DNA from: Lota lota
Lineage: Eukaryota; Chordata; Actinopteri; Gadiformes; Lotidae
DNA length: 64,000 nt
NCBI GenBank assembly: GCA_026745465.1
Contig: JACYXH010000795.1
Coordinates: 1-64,000, forward strand
Direction of reading: 5' to 3'
The position numbers and the translations under genes are program-made. The notes under the pieces are model-generated. The model saw only the letters and a list, made by a program, of their open reading frames with translations. It ran no database searches and was not told where the DNA came from. Each line of letters begins with the position of its first letter. Position 1 is the stretch's first letter. Shown piece after piece: positions 1-17,211 of the stretch.

Positions 1-1
1 T

Positions 2-4421
<4,420 letters not shown>

Positions 4422-5500
4422 AACCAAGACAAGATGCTGAATGATTAGAGGTTTCACAGGTTCACTGCAAACTCACACGGGAAATGCCCATCTCACCCAT
4501 TTAGCACACGACTTCACACATACTTGCATTGTAACTTTTGTTAATTCCACTATGCAACAACCATAGTACAAAAAGTACACTCAGACCCAGTAGTCAGTGG
4601 TAATCTTGGCAATCCCAACAACTGGACCTGAACTGAACCATTTTCAACTGGTTTGCAGTGCAGATTCATTTTGCATGTCATCACAGGCCCTGTTTACACA
4701 AGCGTTCAAAACCCGATTTCAAATGTTTTATGCAAAGAAAGATGTCTTCTCAGTCTGAAAAGATGGGAATACGATTCCTAGTGTAATTCAATTATCAAAC
4801 ATGATTCACAACATTATCCATAGTAATGTAATCTAACACAGACACTCCTCCATTTCTCAGATTATTTTGGAAAACTGAAAATTGTCATATCTAGTGGGGA
4901 TCCCTTGTAAACTACACCTTTGTCTATACAGGCTCAAACAATTGTGAGTGCGTTGTGCCGTTGTTGTAAACAGATGAAGTTTTAAATCTAGGTTAAATAA
5001 CTGTTGTATTCCTCTGGTGTAAACGGGGCCACAGTGTGCTGTGCTGTATTTCAGAGTTGTGTCAGTGTTCGTAGTGGGCCACGCACTGGTGGGTTCTATG
5101 TGTATTAGTGACTTTGTACCGTTGTGTGAAGGGGTTCTTTTCCACGAGTAGTTCTGGTTGTGGTTATGTGACTTGAGTTGGTAGTGTTTCAGACAGTAGA
5201 TAATGTTAATGGTGATGATTGTTTAAAATTGTTCTTCAATTAAGGTTTTAAAATAGGTTTGCCCAATGCAAATGCTTCCATGTGAGTTAAATGTGATTAA
5301 AATGACCAATTAATTTAATGTTCAATAAACCATTTACCAGGAAACATGTTTCCAGAATAAGTTTAATACTAGTTAGATACTTGTTTAATAACCCTTGTAT
5401 GTCGAGTCTTCTTCAAACTCTAGTAGGCTACACCTGAGAGGGACATCTAGGTCCCTTCCTGGATATCCTTTATATCTTATATAATAATCATGAATAATTA
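4422..5500 (+). other. PARP4 3'UTR and spacer
   Basis: No coding potential is seen. A polyadenylation signal AATAAA lies at 5324-5329, about 900 bp after the PARP4 stop. The same signal and its context recur at 18114-18119, 32130-32135 and 47844-47849, showing that the duplicated unit includes the PARP4 3'UTR. Confidence 0.6.
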
Positions 5501-5529
5501 TGAAATAAAATAATGAAAGTCATTGAAAA

Positions 5530-6050
5530 CAAGACACCAACATTTGTTTTATACTTATTTTCACAAATGGATAAACAGCAAGAAAAGATCAATTGAATTA
5601 TGAGGAAGTTAATGGTTTTGAAAAAAAACAGCACAAAACACTATCTCATAAAACCCAGCAGCTCTCTCTCTCTGGTGTAACCAGGGTTGAGGGGCTATTC
5701 AAAGTTTAGTTAACAAATTTTAACTTAATTCACAAATGTCTTCCAAGTTTTTTAAACTTAGAACATGCAGTAGGCCTACCAAATCACGATGATACATCGT
5801 CATGAATCATCATGTATCATCATGATTAATCATTACACCAACATGAGTTTTTATTATTTTTTAATAAACTGAAAAGCAAAAGAAAAATTCAATTGTGACA
5901 ATGCTGATGGTTGTGTGATAAAACACAAACCACAAACCACTTCCTCCTAAACCGACTTATAAAGAAGACGCAGTAGGCCTACCCCCCATCACATCACACC
6001 CCAGACAGCTCTCTGTCTTGGGCTTTGGCCATTACAAATCAGTCGGGACA
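5530..6050 (+). promoter_or_regulatory. Lectin copy A upstream region with TATA box
   Basis: A TATA-like TTATAAAG is at 5957-5964, 87 bp before the ATG. The region has two related modules (about 5545-5785 and 5830-5990). Each carries an ACACCAACAT start, a GATAAACAGAAAAG-like stretch, a CACAAAACACT or CACAAACC block and GCAGTAGGCCTACC. Between them lies a palindrome, GATGATACAT (5788-5797) with ATGTATCATC (5812-5821). The palindrome is also found in units B and C. Confidence 0.5.
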
Positions 6051-6549
6051 ATGGAGGACATCTACGCCAACGTTGACATGCTTAAACCTTCGACAGCTTC
6101 ACCAAACCACCCAGGTAAAACTAGTACAGATCATAACGATGACAACATCCATAAAATTAACAATGATGATATAATTATATTTTTCCTCTAGTGTGATATT
6201 TATTTGTGTGAAACACAAACAGGTGTAGCGTCTTCCTCTCTCTGTTTGTTTCTGGACCCAGGTCCCCTGAGACCCAGAGCGATGGGAACAGGGAGGAGTT
6301 GGTCGAGACCTGCGTTACTTGGTCTGGGGCTTCTGTGTGTTATTCTTCTGGCTGGACTCCTGGTCCTTGGTTTACGATGTGAGTTTGGTTCTCGTTCATG
6401 AATAAACACCACGGTCTGAATCATTGAGGACATCCTTAAAACCTTTTTTAAATCCAAATCTATTCAGACGGGAGTTTTGGATAAACTGATTTAAAGATTT
6501 TTGTTTCTAAAGTTTCACTAAACATCAGATTTGAATCTTTGTCTAGTCC

Positions 6550-6589
<40 letters not shown>

Positions 6590-8073
6590 GGGGGGGGGTC
6601 CTGTTTAAACTGTAGCTGAGACACAGCTAGTTTCTGTGGTTTAAAATTAGTGAGTATATGAATGTCTCTTCATAATTTCAGATTCCCACAGTACAGGAGC
6701 TCTCTGTGATCCAGTCTGAATTGACAGAGCGACAGAAGGAACTCTACGCTGCTGGAGGAGAGAAACCAGCAGAATTCAAGCCTCTTCTCCCTAAAGCAGA
6801 GGTTTGATGAACTGCAGAAGGAGAACATCAAAATGAGTGAGCGTTTGCATGTAACTGTAGCGACGCTGGCTTCGTGTGTTGGTCGACCCAGAGCAGAAAG
6901 AGCCTTGAAAAGCAAAACCTTGATACGTTTGTCTAGATCCTAAACAACTCTTTTCAAAATGTTCATGAGTATTTCTTGCATTTGTTGAAGCCTTGCTCTG
7001 CTGTGTCTCTGCTGATATGTTCTGGCAATTGCAGCACGTTTTGGGCAAAAATGCCGTTCAACGTCACAGTTTTTCTAGTTTGATAGTTTCTCACCACTGG
7101 CAGACTTTACTTCATTTTTGTGTTGAAGCCATATGAAAGCTCAGAAAACAGACTCAATGCTCTTGCTGAGATAATGGTTACTGTCAGGCGTGTTCCAGCA
7201 CCTGGGACCATTCCACACATTTACACTGATAAATATATATATATAATATTTTTAAACAGGCCTATTATCATTTTTGGTGTGTAGCGTTTTTAATATTTGA
7301 GAATGTATAAATAGGATACCTATAGATAGAGCCAGGGGTTCCTGCCCCCTGTACTGGTGCATCATAATGGGCTAGTATAGCTTATGTGGCTTGTGTAGGG
7401 CTTATGTAACAGCTGTACTGCTGGAATAGGGGATTGGGATCGGCTCATTTAGTCCCTACTTTACCTCACAGACAAAAGGTGCCCAGAGGGATGGAGGAAG
7501 TTTGAGAATTCCTGCTATCATCACTCGGACCAGCGGAATTCCTGGAATAACAGCAGGAAGGATTGCATGGAGCGAGGAGGTGATCTGGTGGTTATAGACA
7601 GCTCCCAGGAACAGGTAACAACCCCCAGTTTGAGAACCTCTGATGGGGTTCACATATAGTTCCTTTTAAACCAATGGAATTCAGTCCTCTTTAAGTGAAT
7701 CAAAAAGTGGACCAACTGAAAAATAACCTATAGTCTTTATGTTCACAATGGCAGCTGTCCTAAAGGAAAACTCAGTTCTCTCTTTGATACACTTGAGCTC
7801 TGATGGGGTCTCAGTGGATCAGTGGATCTTGGTGTACATGCTAACATTAAGTTAAATTAGGACTTAAGGGAGCAATCAATACAGAACATATAATTAGTAA
7901 TTGTTTGTTTTGCTTAATGTGTTCAAACAGAAGTTCCTCTCAGACTATAAGTACACTTTTTGGATTGGTATGAGTGACTTGGAGCAGGAAGGGACCTGGA
8001 AATGGGTTGATGGAGCACCACTGATTCTAAGGTGAGAGAGAACCAACTCTAAGGTGAGAGAGAGAGAGAGAGG

Positions 8074-8111
<38 letters not shown>

Positions 8112-8408
8112 CTATTCTGGTCATAAACCAACCAATAATTCAAATTCGAATTGTTATATTTTATTTATTGAATTATCTGAATTGTTTCATTATACAAAGG
8201 AAATATGTCCCCAATCTGTTTCTCTGTAAGCTACTGGGAAAACAGTCAGCCTGATAATGGCAAGAACGATCCAAAATATGGGGAAGAAGACTGTGCTCAT
8301 CACTATCTTTACGGACTCATCAAGTGGAATGACATTTCCTGTGACTCCAAGCTACGATGGATCTGTGAAAAATCTGCAGAAGACGCACAGATCTCAATGG
8401 CTCAATAA
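6051..8408 (+). pseudogene. C-type lectin receptor copy A, frameshifted in neck exon
   Basis: Exons are 6051-6114, 6262-6378, 6682-6836, 7472-7614, 7931-8031 and 8231-8408. The product would be a type II membrane lectin of the CD209-like or fish ILLR-like type. It has tail MEDIYANV, a TM segment (LLGLGLLCVILLAGLLVLGL), a coiled neck, and a CTLD starting CPEGWRKFENSCY with WIG, QPD, EEDC, WND and WICEK. Splice phases are 1-1-1-0-2. Exon 3 is 155 bp against 159 in copies B and C. It has lost one CA (near 6687) and one CT (near 6745), both within short dinucleotide runs, and reads into a TGA. Exon 3 has symmetric phase, so skipping it would restore the frame and give a neckless receptor. The CTLD itself is intact. 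The defect may be an assembly error. Confidence 0.8.
8056..8112 (+). repeat. (GA)n microsatellite in lectin A intron 5
   Basis: The AGAGAG tract lies just inside the 5' end of intron 5. The same tract occurs at 20955-21016 in copy B and 38986-39106 in copy C, with different lengths. Confidence 0.85.
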
Positions 8409-9560
8409 TCAGTGTTTATGGGTTGTCGTTGCTGGCTTGCATTTGTGTATTTTAATATCAGGATTCTGAAAATCTCATGTACCTTATTGATAGTTTGGCG
8501 TGTGCAGCAGTCATCGCTACAGTAGTTGTTGTCCCCTGGTCCTAATGCCTGCTGAGTTTTACGATAGAAAAATTCTCTCATTCTCTTTATGAATGGTGTT
8601 GAATTAAGTTGAATTCCACTTTTGAATAATATTAATAGTAATACTAAAAACTAAGTCCATTTATTTTTAGGATGACTCAATCACTCAACATGGCTCCTCA
8701 ATGTATTTGAAAAAAAAATCATTAAATAATCGTCTAAAAAATAAATTAGGTAAATACCATTTACTTCCCAATGGTTGAACACTTACTTTCTTCAAATATG
8801 CAAATGTAGTACGTTATCGAGTTGAAGGACCACTGAAGTTCCCTAAATATATCTTCATAAATATATATTTAATATATATATATATATATATTTAATATAT
8901 AAATACATATATATTCATAAATATATATTTAGAGAGAAGGGAAGTAATCCCATGGTACCTAAAAGCATACGTAATCTTGATAACTAATGTAGTCTTTGAC
9001 TTTCAGATAGGACAGAAGGAAACTGACAGGTGACTATCATGAAGGATTGCCCACTGACAGCAGCAGTGTGATTATGTTGAGTGTTATTTTAGGAAATCCA
9101 ATGCAAATAAATGGAATTGAATAGATCTTTCTGGTTACAATTCCTATGCAATCTGCACTCATTAATTTACACATATTATATATTCAACGCTGTGTGATTA
9201 CAAAGGGCAGACATATCACTTTGACATCTGCTATTGAAAAGGGTACATTAAATCACAGCCAGCCAGGACACATTCAAATATAATATATATGTATATTGTA
9301 TGTATCTTGTCTTTCTACTATGAACTTATTTATCACAATTAGTTATATACATCGAATAATAATGTGAAGCAGCTTGTCTGTGCCCTTTCCTCCTGTGTTG
9401 TCCTTGCATGAAGTCTCCACCACGTTTTCCTGTGCTGCATGGGGATGCTCCAAACGCACAGAGAAAGGAGTACAGATGTACAAATGGTTGGATCAATCTA
9501 ACTAATCAAAGATTACAATGACAAAAAATACGTGAAGTTATCATATTCAAACACTGCAAT
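8409..9560. other. Lectin A 3'UTR and spacer
   Basis: No gene is seen. A candidate polyadenylation signal AATAAA lies at 8740-8745. An AT-rich tract at 8850-8935 is made of ATATATTTA-like repeats. The stretch is closely matched in unit B (21333-23590), apart from an LTR insertion there. Confidence 0.5.
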
Positions 9561-9700
9561 TGCATTGTTTCACAAACGAAGACCACACCATTGATGTTTG
9601 ATTTATTCAAAAGAACAGAGAAATGCTTGAAAAAGATAGACAAAACTGATTTGTGTGTAAGAAGTAAACTGCCTTGAAAATACGTTCAGCTGTGTGGGGT

Positions 9701-10078
9701 CTAAAAACTGAAGTCAGCCACCATCTGTGCCGCCGGCTTATGGACCACCCTGAAGTTAAACGGCTGTAGCGCCAGATACCACCGGGTAATCCACAAGTTG
9801 GTGTCTTTCATGCGGTGGAGCCACTGCAGGGGGGCGTGGTCCGAACAGAGGGTGAACGGGCGCCCCAGGAAGTAGTAACGCAGGGCGTCGACTGCCCACT
9901 TGATCGCTAGACACTCCTTCTCCACTGTGCTGTACCTCCCCTCTCCTCTCCCCTTACGGCTGAGGTACAGCACCGAGCGGTCCGCGCCCTCCACCTCCTG
10001 GGACAACACGGTCCCCAGCCCTCTGTTTAATGCGTCCATCTGCAAGACAAAAGGAAGCTCAAAGTTAGGAGTGTGCAA
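9701..10078 (-). pseudogene. Gypsy RNase H remnant
   Basis: The sequence has FVLQMDALNRGLGTVLSQE, LYLSRKGRG, STVEKECLAIKWAVDALRYY and PFTLCSDHAPLQWL. This is the RNase H order of gypsy pol. It stops near HKPAAQMVADFSF, before any integrase. Confidence 0.85.
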
Positions 10079-10102
10079 GAGCGGCTTCCCGCAGAGAGCC
10101 TT

Positions 10103-10735
10103 TTAAACCGTCTCAAATGACGCCTGGCACTGCTTGGTCCTCTGGACCGGATCTGAGGCACCCTTTCGGGTGAGGTAGGTCAGGGGGCTGGTCGGCTCTG
10201 AGAAGGTGGTGATGAACCGTTTGTAGTAGCCCGCCAGCCCCAGGAACGCCCTCACCAGTTTTTTGGTCTCAGGCCGTGGACCGCCTCGGTCTTCTCCACC
10301 TGCGGGCGCACCTGCCCGCCACCCAAGCGGTACCCCAGACACTGTACCTCCCTCCGTCCAATCACGCACTTCCTTGGGTTGGCCGTGAGCCCCGCTCGCC
10401 TCAGTGGCTCGAGCACAGCTGCCACCCGCTGGATGTGCTGCTGCCAGGCGTCACTATGAATAATGACATCGTCAATGTAGGCAGCCGCATATCCAGCGTG
10501 CGGACGCAGCACCCGGTCCGTGAGACGCTGGAAGGTGGCAGGGGCTCTGAACAGCCCAAAAGGAAGCGTCCAGAATTGGAACAAACCGTACGAAGTGGAG
10601 AAGGCAAACTTTTGCTTAGACTCTGGAGATAAGGGAATCTGCCAGTAGCCCTTGGTTAAATCCAGCGTCGTAAAAAAACGACCCGTGGCATTGGATCGAA
10701 CTTTGACACGCTATTCACCTTGCGGTAGTCCACAC
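10103..10735 (-). pseudogene. Gypsy reverse transcriptase remnant
   Basis: Motifs in order are FCVDYRKVNSV, LDLTKGYWQIPLSPESKQKFAF, FQFWTLPFGLFRAPATFQRL and the catalytic YIDDVIIHSD, followed by CLGYRLGGGQVRP and a thumb-like ending (VRAFLGLAGYYKRFI). At least two frame changes interrupt it. Confidence 0.85.
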
Positions 10736-11150
10736 AGAACTGAATGGACCCATCGGACTTGCAAACGAGCACGAGTGCGCAAAGGCGCCCCTCCCTCCTT
10801 CACTAACCCCCCGAAGCCCGACCAATCAGTGCGTAATAGCAGGGGGCGCGATTGGCGGGAACTAACCGCGGCCTTGACTTTATGCTTTTTCCCATCCCAA
10901 CGAATTTCCACGGTCACCACTGGATATTTGGGCACATCGCCTTGAATACACTTTATCTCCACCCACGATGCTTCCACCAGTGCCCCTGGTCGAACCAGTC
11001 TTTGGTGGATCAGGGTTTGACAACTCCCCGAGTCCAACAACGCATGATAGATACTCCCTTGCATCCTTATCGGAATGCAGTACCTACCCTCGTGATCGGG
11101 AGAGGAGGCCGACGGCGTCGCAACCCGGACCACCTGCCCCGCCTCCATCT
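10711..11150 (-). pseudogene. Gypsy protease remnant
   Basis: An aspartic-protease core is visible as ALLDSGSCQTLIH after YCIPIRMQGS, followed by VVTVEIRWDGKKHKVK. It then fuses after a deletion to the reverse transcriptase segment containing VRWVHSVLCGLPQG. Confidence 0.7.
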
Positions 11151-12121
11151 GGGGGCACTCCCACTGCCTGTGTCCGGGCTGGCCGGACCGCCAACATTCC
11201 TGTCCCGCCGGATGAGGGGCTCTCTGCAGGCTCGGGGTCCCAGAGGCTGAGGCCCGGCAGGTTGGACCTGGGATGGGGAACCTGTGGCGGTGTCTGGGGT
11301 GCAAGAGGGTGGGTGTTGGTGCGGTTGTGGGGTTGTGGGGTGTGTTCCCGGGCGCTTCCGGGGTTCTCTGTGGGCTGGGGACCGGTCGGACAGGGGGTGT
11401 GGATGGACCATCTGCCCCCGCTCTGGGCCCGGCGGGACAGCGACACATTGTCCTCCGCCAGGGTGATGGCAGCCTCCATGTCGGTGGGCTGATGGCACTG
11501 GACCCATTTGGCCGTGGCTGGGGGTAGGCCCTCGATGAATTGATCCAGCGCCACCTGGTCCACCACCTGCCGGCTGCTCCGCTCCTCTGGCCGGAGCCAC
11601 CGTACCGCGGCATCCACCAGCTGGTGAGCGTAGGCAAAGGTTCTAACCACGTCCTCCATACTCATTTCCTTGAAACGCCGCCGGTGGCCCTCTGGAGGCA
11701 GCCCGTGGCGGTCCAGAATCCCCCGCTTCACTGTGGCGTAGTCCCCCCATACGGTGGCGGGCAGCCCGTGGGCGGCGGTAAGGGCAGCTCCTGTCGGGAG
11801 GGGCAGCAGCCAGAGGGCCCACTCCGCCTCCTGCCACTCACACGCCGCCGCCGCCGCCGTCCCCTCAAATACCTCGAGATAGGCCTCCACATCGTCCTGG
11901 GGGGACATTTTTGGCAGTGCGATCTGCATCCGCTGGGTCTCCGCCCCGCCAAGGGGCCGGCCGGCCACCATGGGCTGCAAGAGCTGCCGGAGTGCCGTCT
12001 GCTCCTCGGCGTGTTGGGTGGCGATCTCCGGGAACGCCTGGGTCTGCTGTCAGTGGGCCAGGATGAAGCCTTCCTGAGTCTCCACGATCCGGCGCAGAGC
12101 CTGGGTCAGTGGCTCCTCCAT
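11084..12121 (-). pseudogene. Gypsy gag-like remnant
   Basis: From MEEPLTQALRRIVETQEGF the reading meets a TGA near 12050, then resumes through PKMSPQDDVEAYLEVFEG, VWGDYATVKRGILDRHG and VALDQFIEGLPP. This is the helical capsid region of SCAN-like gypsy gag. In another frame a zinc knuckle is seen as CWRSGQPGHRQWEC, where the second cysteine position of CX2CX4HX4C is serine. Confidence 0.75.
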
Positions 12122-12859
12122 GTCTTCCTCAGGATCCCTGTTCCTTGGAATGTGTTTATATTTTTAATGCACTCTTTTCATAACAGGACAAATACAAAAA
12201 TATAAATAAAGTGCAACACACACATGCATTCCCAGAGCTGCACCCACACTAGTCCACACTGGAACACTGGAGCTGTGCAGCTTAGTACCCTCACCCAGGG
12301 ACCAGTCAGTACAACCAGCCTTTTAACTTGCAGCCTGTGAAACCAGCTGGTAGAATAATAGCAATAATTTCAAAGAACCTCTGATAGGTAGATCATCTTA
12401 CAATAAAGGCCAATTTAATCTTAATGCAACAAAAAATGAACAGCACAGCCAATTCGTGTTGAATTGACTGTACTGTACTGTACTGCTGATGGACTGGAAG
12501 GCGCTTGGCACGCTTGTCACGTCCGCCCCTATGGATGAAAACTTCTGAAACTGTACTTTCTTTATTTCACATGCTGAACATTATATCCTCTTGGGCCCAT
12601 TATGTCCGTCATGGTAGATTTTGCTGTGTGGTGAACATTTCTTGAAAGCTTTAAAAAATGTCTTCTTCAGAACCGTAGCTTCCAATGAAAAACGGATTCA
12701 TATTCATGATATATGGACGTGTCTGATGTTAAATGTAACAGAGATTTTTGATTAATTAAATTATCAAACATTATACCAACCACAAGTCAGCTTCGGAAGG
12801 GAACAGAACCTGAAACTTGGCATGCACATAGAGGACACCTTCCTAAACAGGTGACAAAA

Positions 12860-13760
<901 letters not shown>

Positions 13761-13929
13761 GTTTGACGTTCGCCTATCCAAACCGAGGCTTCTCTACAAC
13801 GCAGGCTGGGCCATAATGGGGTACACACATCATTTCTCAATAGTCAGTGTTGAAGGTGGCTGTTGACACTGTATACTTTAGAAACATAGATGGTGATTAT
13901 TTTGATGTGTTTACTTCCGGTAAACAGGT

Positions 13930-16705
13930 TTATAAGGCATACAAAGGCAATTTGACCACACCAACCAAGCTCACTATATCTGCCACGTAGGGAAGACTGA
14001 TCCTTCTCAAAATATAGTGCAATTTTCTTTGGCAGATATACAAAAAAGCCAGTGCCTCACCAGCCACGAACCTCACGTCACTGGTTCCATCCTCTGTGTG
14101 GAGAAAGTCCAGCTCCGGTTGTGAGGGAAACCCCATAGCTGGGATTTTCTCCAGCCCAGTGGCAAATGTAAGGACATCTCCCAGGCTCAGTGGTGTTTCT
14201 CCAGCTGTCAAATTTTTTTTTTTGCCATCAACGAACTTGTAATAATGTAAAGAAAACTAACAGTTATTTTAATGTTTAAATTATAATAAATTAGGTGAAT
14301 ATTGCACTCTTGAATAGACTAGACTATTGACGTGTTTTTGTGTTGGTCTGAACAACAGCACATGAACAACACAAAGTAGCATCATGTGCACACAGACAAC
14401 ACCACTTGTCCTCTGCAAGAGTTAGCTACTGATAGACATTTGTGTTTCACTCTCTGAATCTGTAAATGTAAGGAAAAGTAAAAGAAGAGATAAACTGGGA
14501 GGTGAGAATCACACTGGCAGGTGGAGGGTAATGCACTGGCAGGTGGACGTGGTTGCACTGGGAGGTGAAGGTAACACTGGCAGGTGGAGGTAATGCACTG
14601 GCAGGTGGACGTGGTTGCACTGGCAGGTGGAGGTAATGCACTGGCAGGTGGACGTGGTTGCACTGGCAGAGTCAGTATTTGCCAGCAACTCCTGAAATGA
14701 TCAGACAATCAGTATTCTTTACTTACTTAGATGTGCAGTGCTGCTCAAAGTGTTGTAGTACTCATGTTCAGATTTTTGTGACTCGGTTTTGTATGGGAAA
14801 TCTAGCAAACAAGCAAGCTTTCTCACCATCCTACAGTCAGTGGTAATACACATTAACAAAGACAATGATAATCAAGTTCTGCACTCAGATTCTAACATGG
14901 TGACGCAGACGTTAAGTGACTCCAACATTGTAACACACACACACACATCTGGACTTGGTTTGCTTAGCAGCCACAGCACATACAATGTACATTGCCCATC
15001 AATCCCATTATCTATTATGGCACCTGTGCAGCTGCTGTAGATGGAGTTAGGTGACATCACCGGCTGCAAAGAACATATCTCAGTTGTCATCTCATCAGTC
15101 CCGGCAAAAGCCACAAGATGCTGCAGGAAAACATCGGATAATTTTTCCCTCACAATGAAAGAAAGGTTTTTGATTATTGGATGACTACAGATAACAATTA
15201 CCTGGAATGGCTGAGACACATCAAATCTCCTGCGAATTGTTCTCCCCTCTGGGTACTTGAACTGTATCGCCACACCAACATCAGGCTCCTCTACAGAGTT
15301 GATGAGGCTAATTCTATCTAGTATCGCCTTAACATGGTAATGGAAACGTTCAAATTCGATCCAATGTAATGAATGACGTTCAACATAAATGAGCTCATGT
15401 TTGTAATTCATCATGCTCAGTATGTTTCTTTCTCCAGCGCTGCTCGCCATCCCCAATTTGTCTCATCTCCTATTGTAATAAATAAAATAAAATGTCATTA
15501 CATTAGGAAAGTCTGTTAATAACTACAAATGTAAACATTTACCATAATTCCCAGCAAGTGAATTAATGTTCTTGTCCTTGATCAATTTGAGGAGAGCGAG
15601 TGTATTCATTGTCCTGCTGTTGGCTCAACTCTCTCCATGCCTTCAAATTCTACAATATAAAAGTTATTATTTTTCTAAGCCACCTGGTGGTATTTACACA
15701 TAAGTTGTATGGAGAATATGGTCATTCATTTATTTCATACAAATGTCTAATAACAACAACATCAATACATTTTTCATCAGATCAGATCTATCTTCGCCGA
15801 CCCTTTACTGACTGTCATAAAATTGCTCATTTCTTTGTTAATACCTAATAACACATAGTTAAGCACAATTCTTTATCCAGTACCATTACACCCAGAAAAC
15901 TAATATATGGCACAGTATCTCTGACCATCGGCACTGAAGTGACACATTTCAGAGCATATTTACTTTTAAAAACACATTTAATACATCATTGTCTCGCAAA
16001 CCGATTACCATATTTTCTGTGGTTTACCCCTCGAATGTAAGAACTTACGTTTTGAGAATCAGCATTGCTGTTATCTGCAGGGACTTCTGCGTTGATGGCA
16101 TCTTCACGGACTTCCTGTAAAATACAGAAGAAGAATCCTGGGTCCTGCATCTACATTTGAATGCTTACATTTACTTCACTTAACACTGAAATATTTAGGC
16201 TGCATTTTGAATTACAGTTTCCTCTTCTGGGACCGGATCTCTGACCTGAAAAAAAGGAACTAAATAGTTGAGTCATGCAAGTCATTGTAAAGGATTCGGC
16301 GCCCAGAGATCAGTCGAGGTTGTTGTAGGGACGCTGACCATTTATTTAGCCCTTGGTGACGCTGGTTCACAGCTATGCTGCAGCAAACATAAACAAGACA
16401 GTAGCAAATATTCAGAGCTGGGGAAAGTCATTGCTTCAAAGCACACTCTTCCAGTTCAATACTAGTTGGGGGAGACATGATTTAAAGCTTGTTATTACAA
16501 TTGTTAATTCATATACTTACAGTTGGTCTAATGTAGATGGAGGAGCGGCCAACATCAGGACATGCAGAGGGGCACAAGGAGGCTAAATTGAGCAGAATAA
16601 TCCGTCTTTGCCTGTCCACTTTGGCCAGGCTGAATTCAGGATCCCGAACTTGAGGGAATTCTTACCTAATTGTCTCAATAAATTCTGTCTCTGACAACGA
16701 TAGGG
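13930..16705 (-). pseudogene. UBX/HECT-like gene remnant, unit A
   Basis: Minus-strand coding pieces run right to left. One is about 16519-16705 (FSLAKVDRQRRIILLNLASL). It is followed by 16216-16245 (VRDPVPEEET), 16049-16114 (22 codons), about 15560-15650 (WRELSQQQDNEYTRS), 15218-15450 and about 14990-15126 (FAGTDEMTTEI). The last is 13930-14211 (LSLGDVLTFATGLEKIPAMG). QQDNEYTRSPQID and the FKYPEGRTIRRRFDVSQPFQ fold resemble UBX-protein cores. The last piece resembles the C-terminal end of a HECT E3 ligase, but the HECT body and the catalytic-cysteine end are not seen. Donor and acceptor signals support several exons. A frame break near 16662 and the missing middle suggest decay. It resembles the expanded fish G2/M-specific E3-like family; that name is tentative. 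Confidence 0.45.
14505..14672. repeat. Minisatellite, about 21-bp unit
   Basis: CACTGGCAGGTGGAGGTAATG and CACTGGCAGGTGGACGTGGTTG alternate in tandem. The same array is at 25803-25975 in unit B with different copy number and order. Confidence 0.85.
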
Positions 16706-16799
16706 GCACCACCAATATTTTAAGTGCTGTCCCAGCTACATAGAAAGACAAGAAGAAACACAAAGGTGTGGGCAAGAAAATGCACACCTACATACACAC

Positions 16800-17000
16800 A
16801 CACACACACTCACAAACGTGTGTATGTGTTTGTGTGTGCGTGTGTGTGTGTAGGTGTGCGGGCATCCTGAGGCTTAGCGATGCTGCTAGGGTCTGCAGGG
16901 GATAAGGATGGCGGGGTAACCTAATTTTAGCACACACTCCACAAACATATGTATTGGAAGGGTGTGTGTGGGCTAAGCCTAAAGAAGCATCTTGTTGCAG
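16800..17000 (+). other. Unit A/B junction with PARP4 exon scrap
   Basis: CA and GT tracts (16796-16852) end in TAG followed by GTGTGCGGGCATCCTGAGGC. This is a shortened copy of the first bases of the PARP4 exon at 3591. It is fused directly to the intron sequence found at 4083 in unit A, so about 460 bp are missing in between. The identical junction occurs at 30290-30330. Confidence 0.75.
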
Positions 17001-17211
17001 ATGTGCCGAGCGCTGGCGTGCCGTGAAGCGAGCGGTGGACTGGGTGCGCTGGGCCGACCACCAGTACCCATGCATCTACAGCCGGCTGGAGTTTGGACGG
17101 AGCTGGGAGTCGTCCAGGCGCCAGCTCCTCGGCTATGAGCAGCCCCCGGCCGCCTCACCCCTCAGCGGGCTCATCCCCTGGAGGGCCTCGCCCCTCCTGG
17201 AGGTCCAGTGA
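17001..17211 (+). pseudogene. Second copy of PARP4 terminal exon
   Basis: The 211-bp exon is nearly identical to 4211-4421, with the same acceptor TTGTTGCAG, the same open frame and a stop at 17209-17211. One visible change is ACG to AGG (Thr to Arg) in the SSTRQLLG segment. There is no complete upstream PARP4 exon in this unit, so it is an orphan exon. It could act only as an alternative last exon by read-through splicing. Confidence 0.85.

Larger units (their letters stand above)
9565..12552 (-). mobile_element. Gypsy-type LTR retrotransposon remnant, unit A
   Basis: Read on the minus strand, the order is a gag start (ATG at 12121), gag body, protease, reverse transcriptase and RNase H. 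The element is truncated after RNase H, with integrase missing, and ends near an LTR-like AATAAA stretch. The left boundary (9565) and right boundary (about 12552) are where unit B departs from the shared flanks. Breaks include an in-frame TGA early in gag and frame changes between gag, protease and RT. Confidence 0.8.

Noticed and set aside
6204..6401. Separate short gene starting in lectin exon 2 region
   Set aside because: It is exon 2 read with flanking intron; splice sites and phases fit the six-exon lectin gene better.
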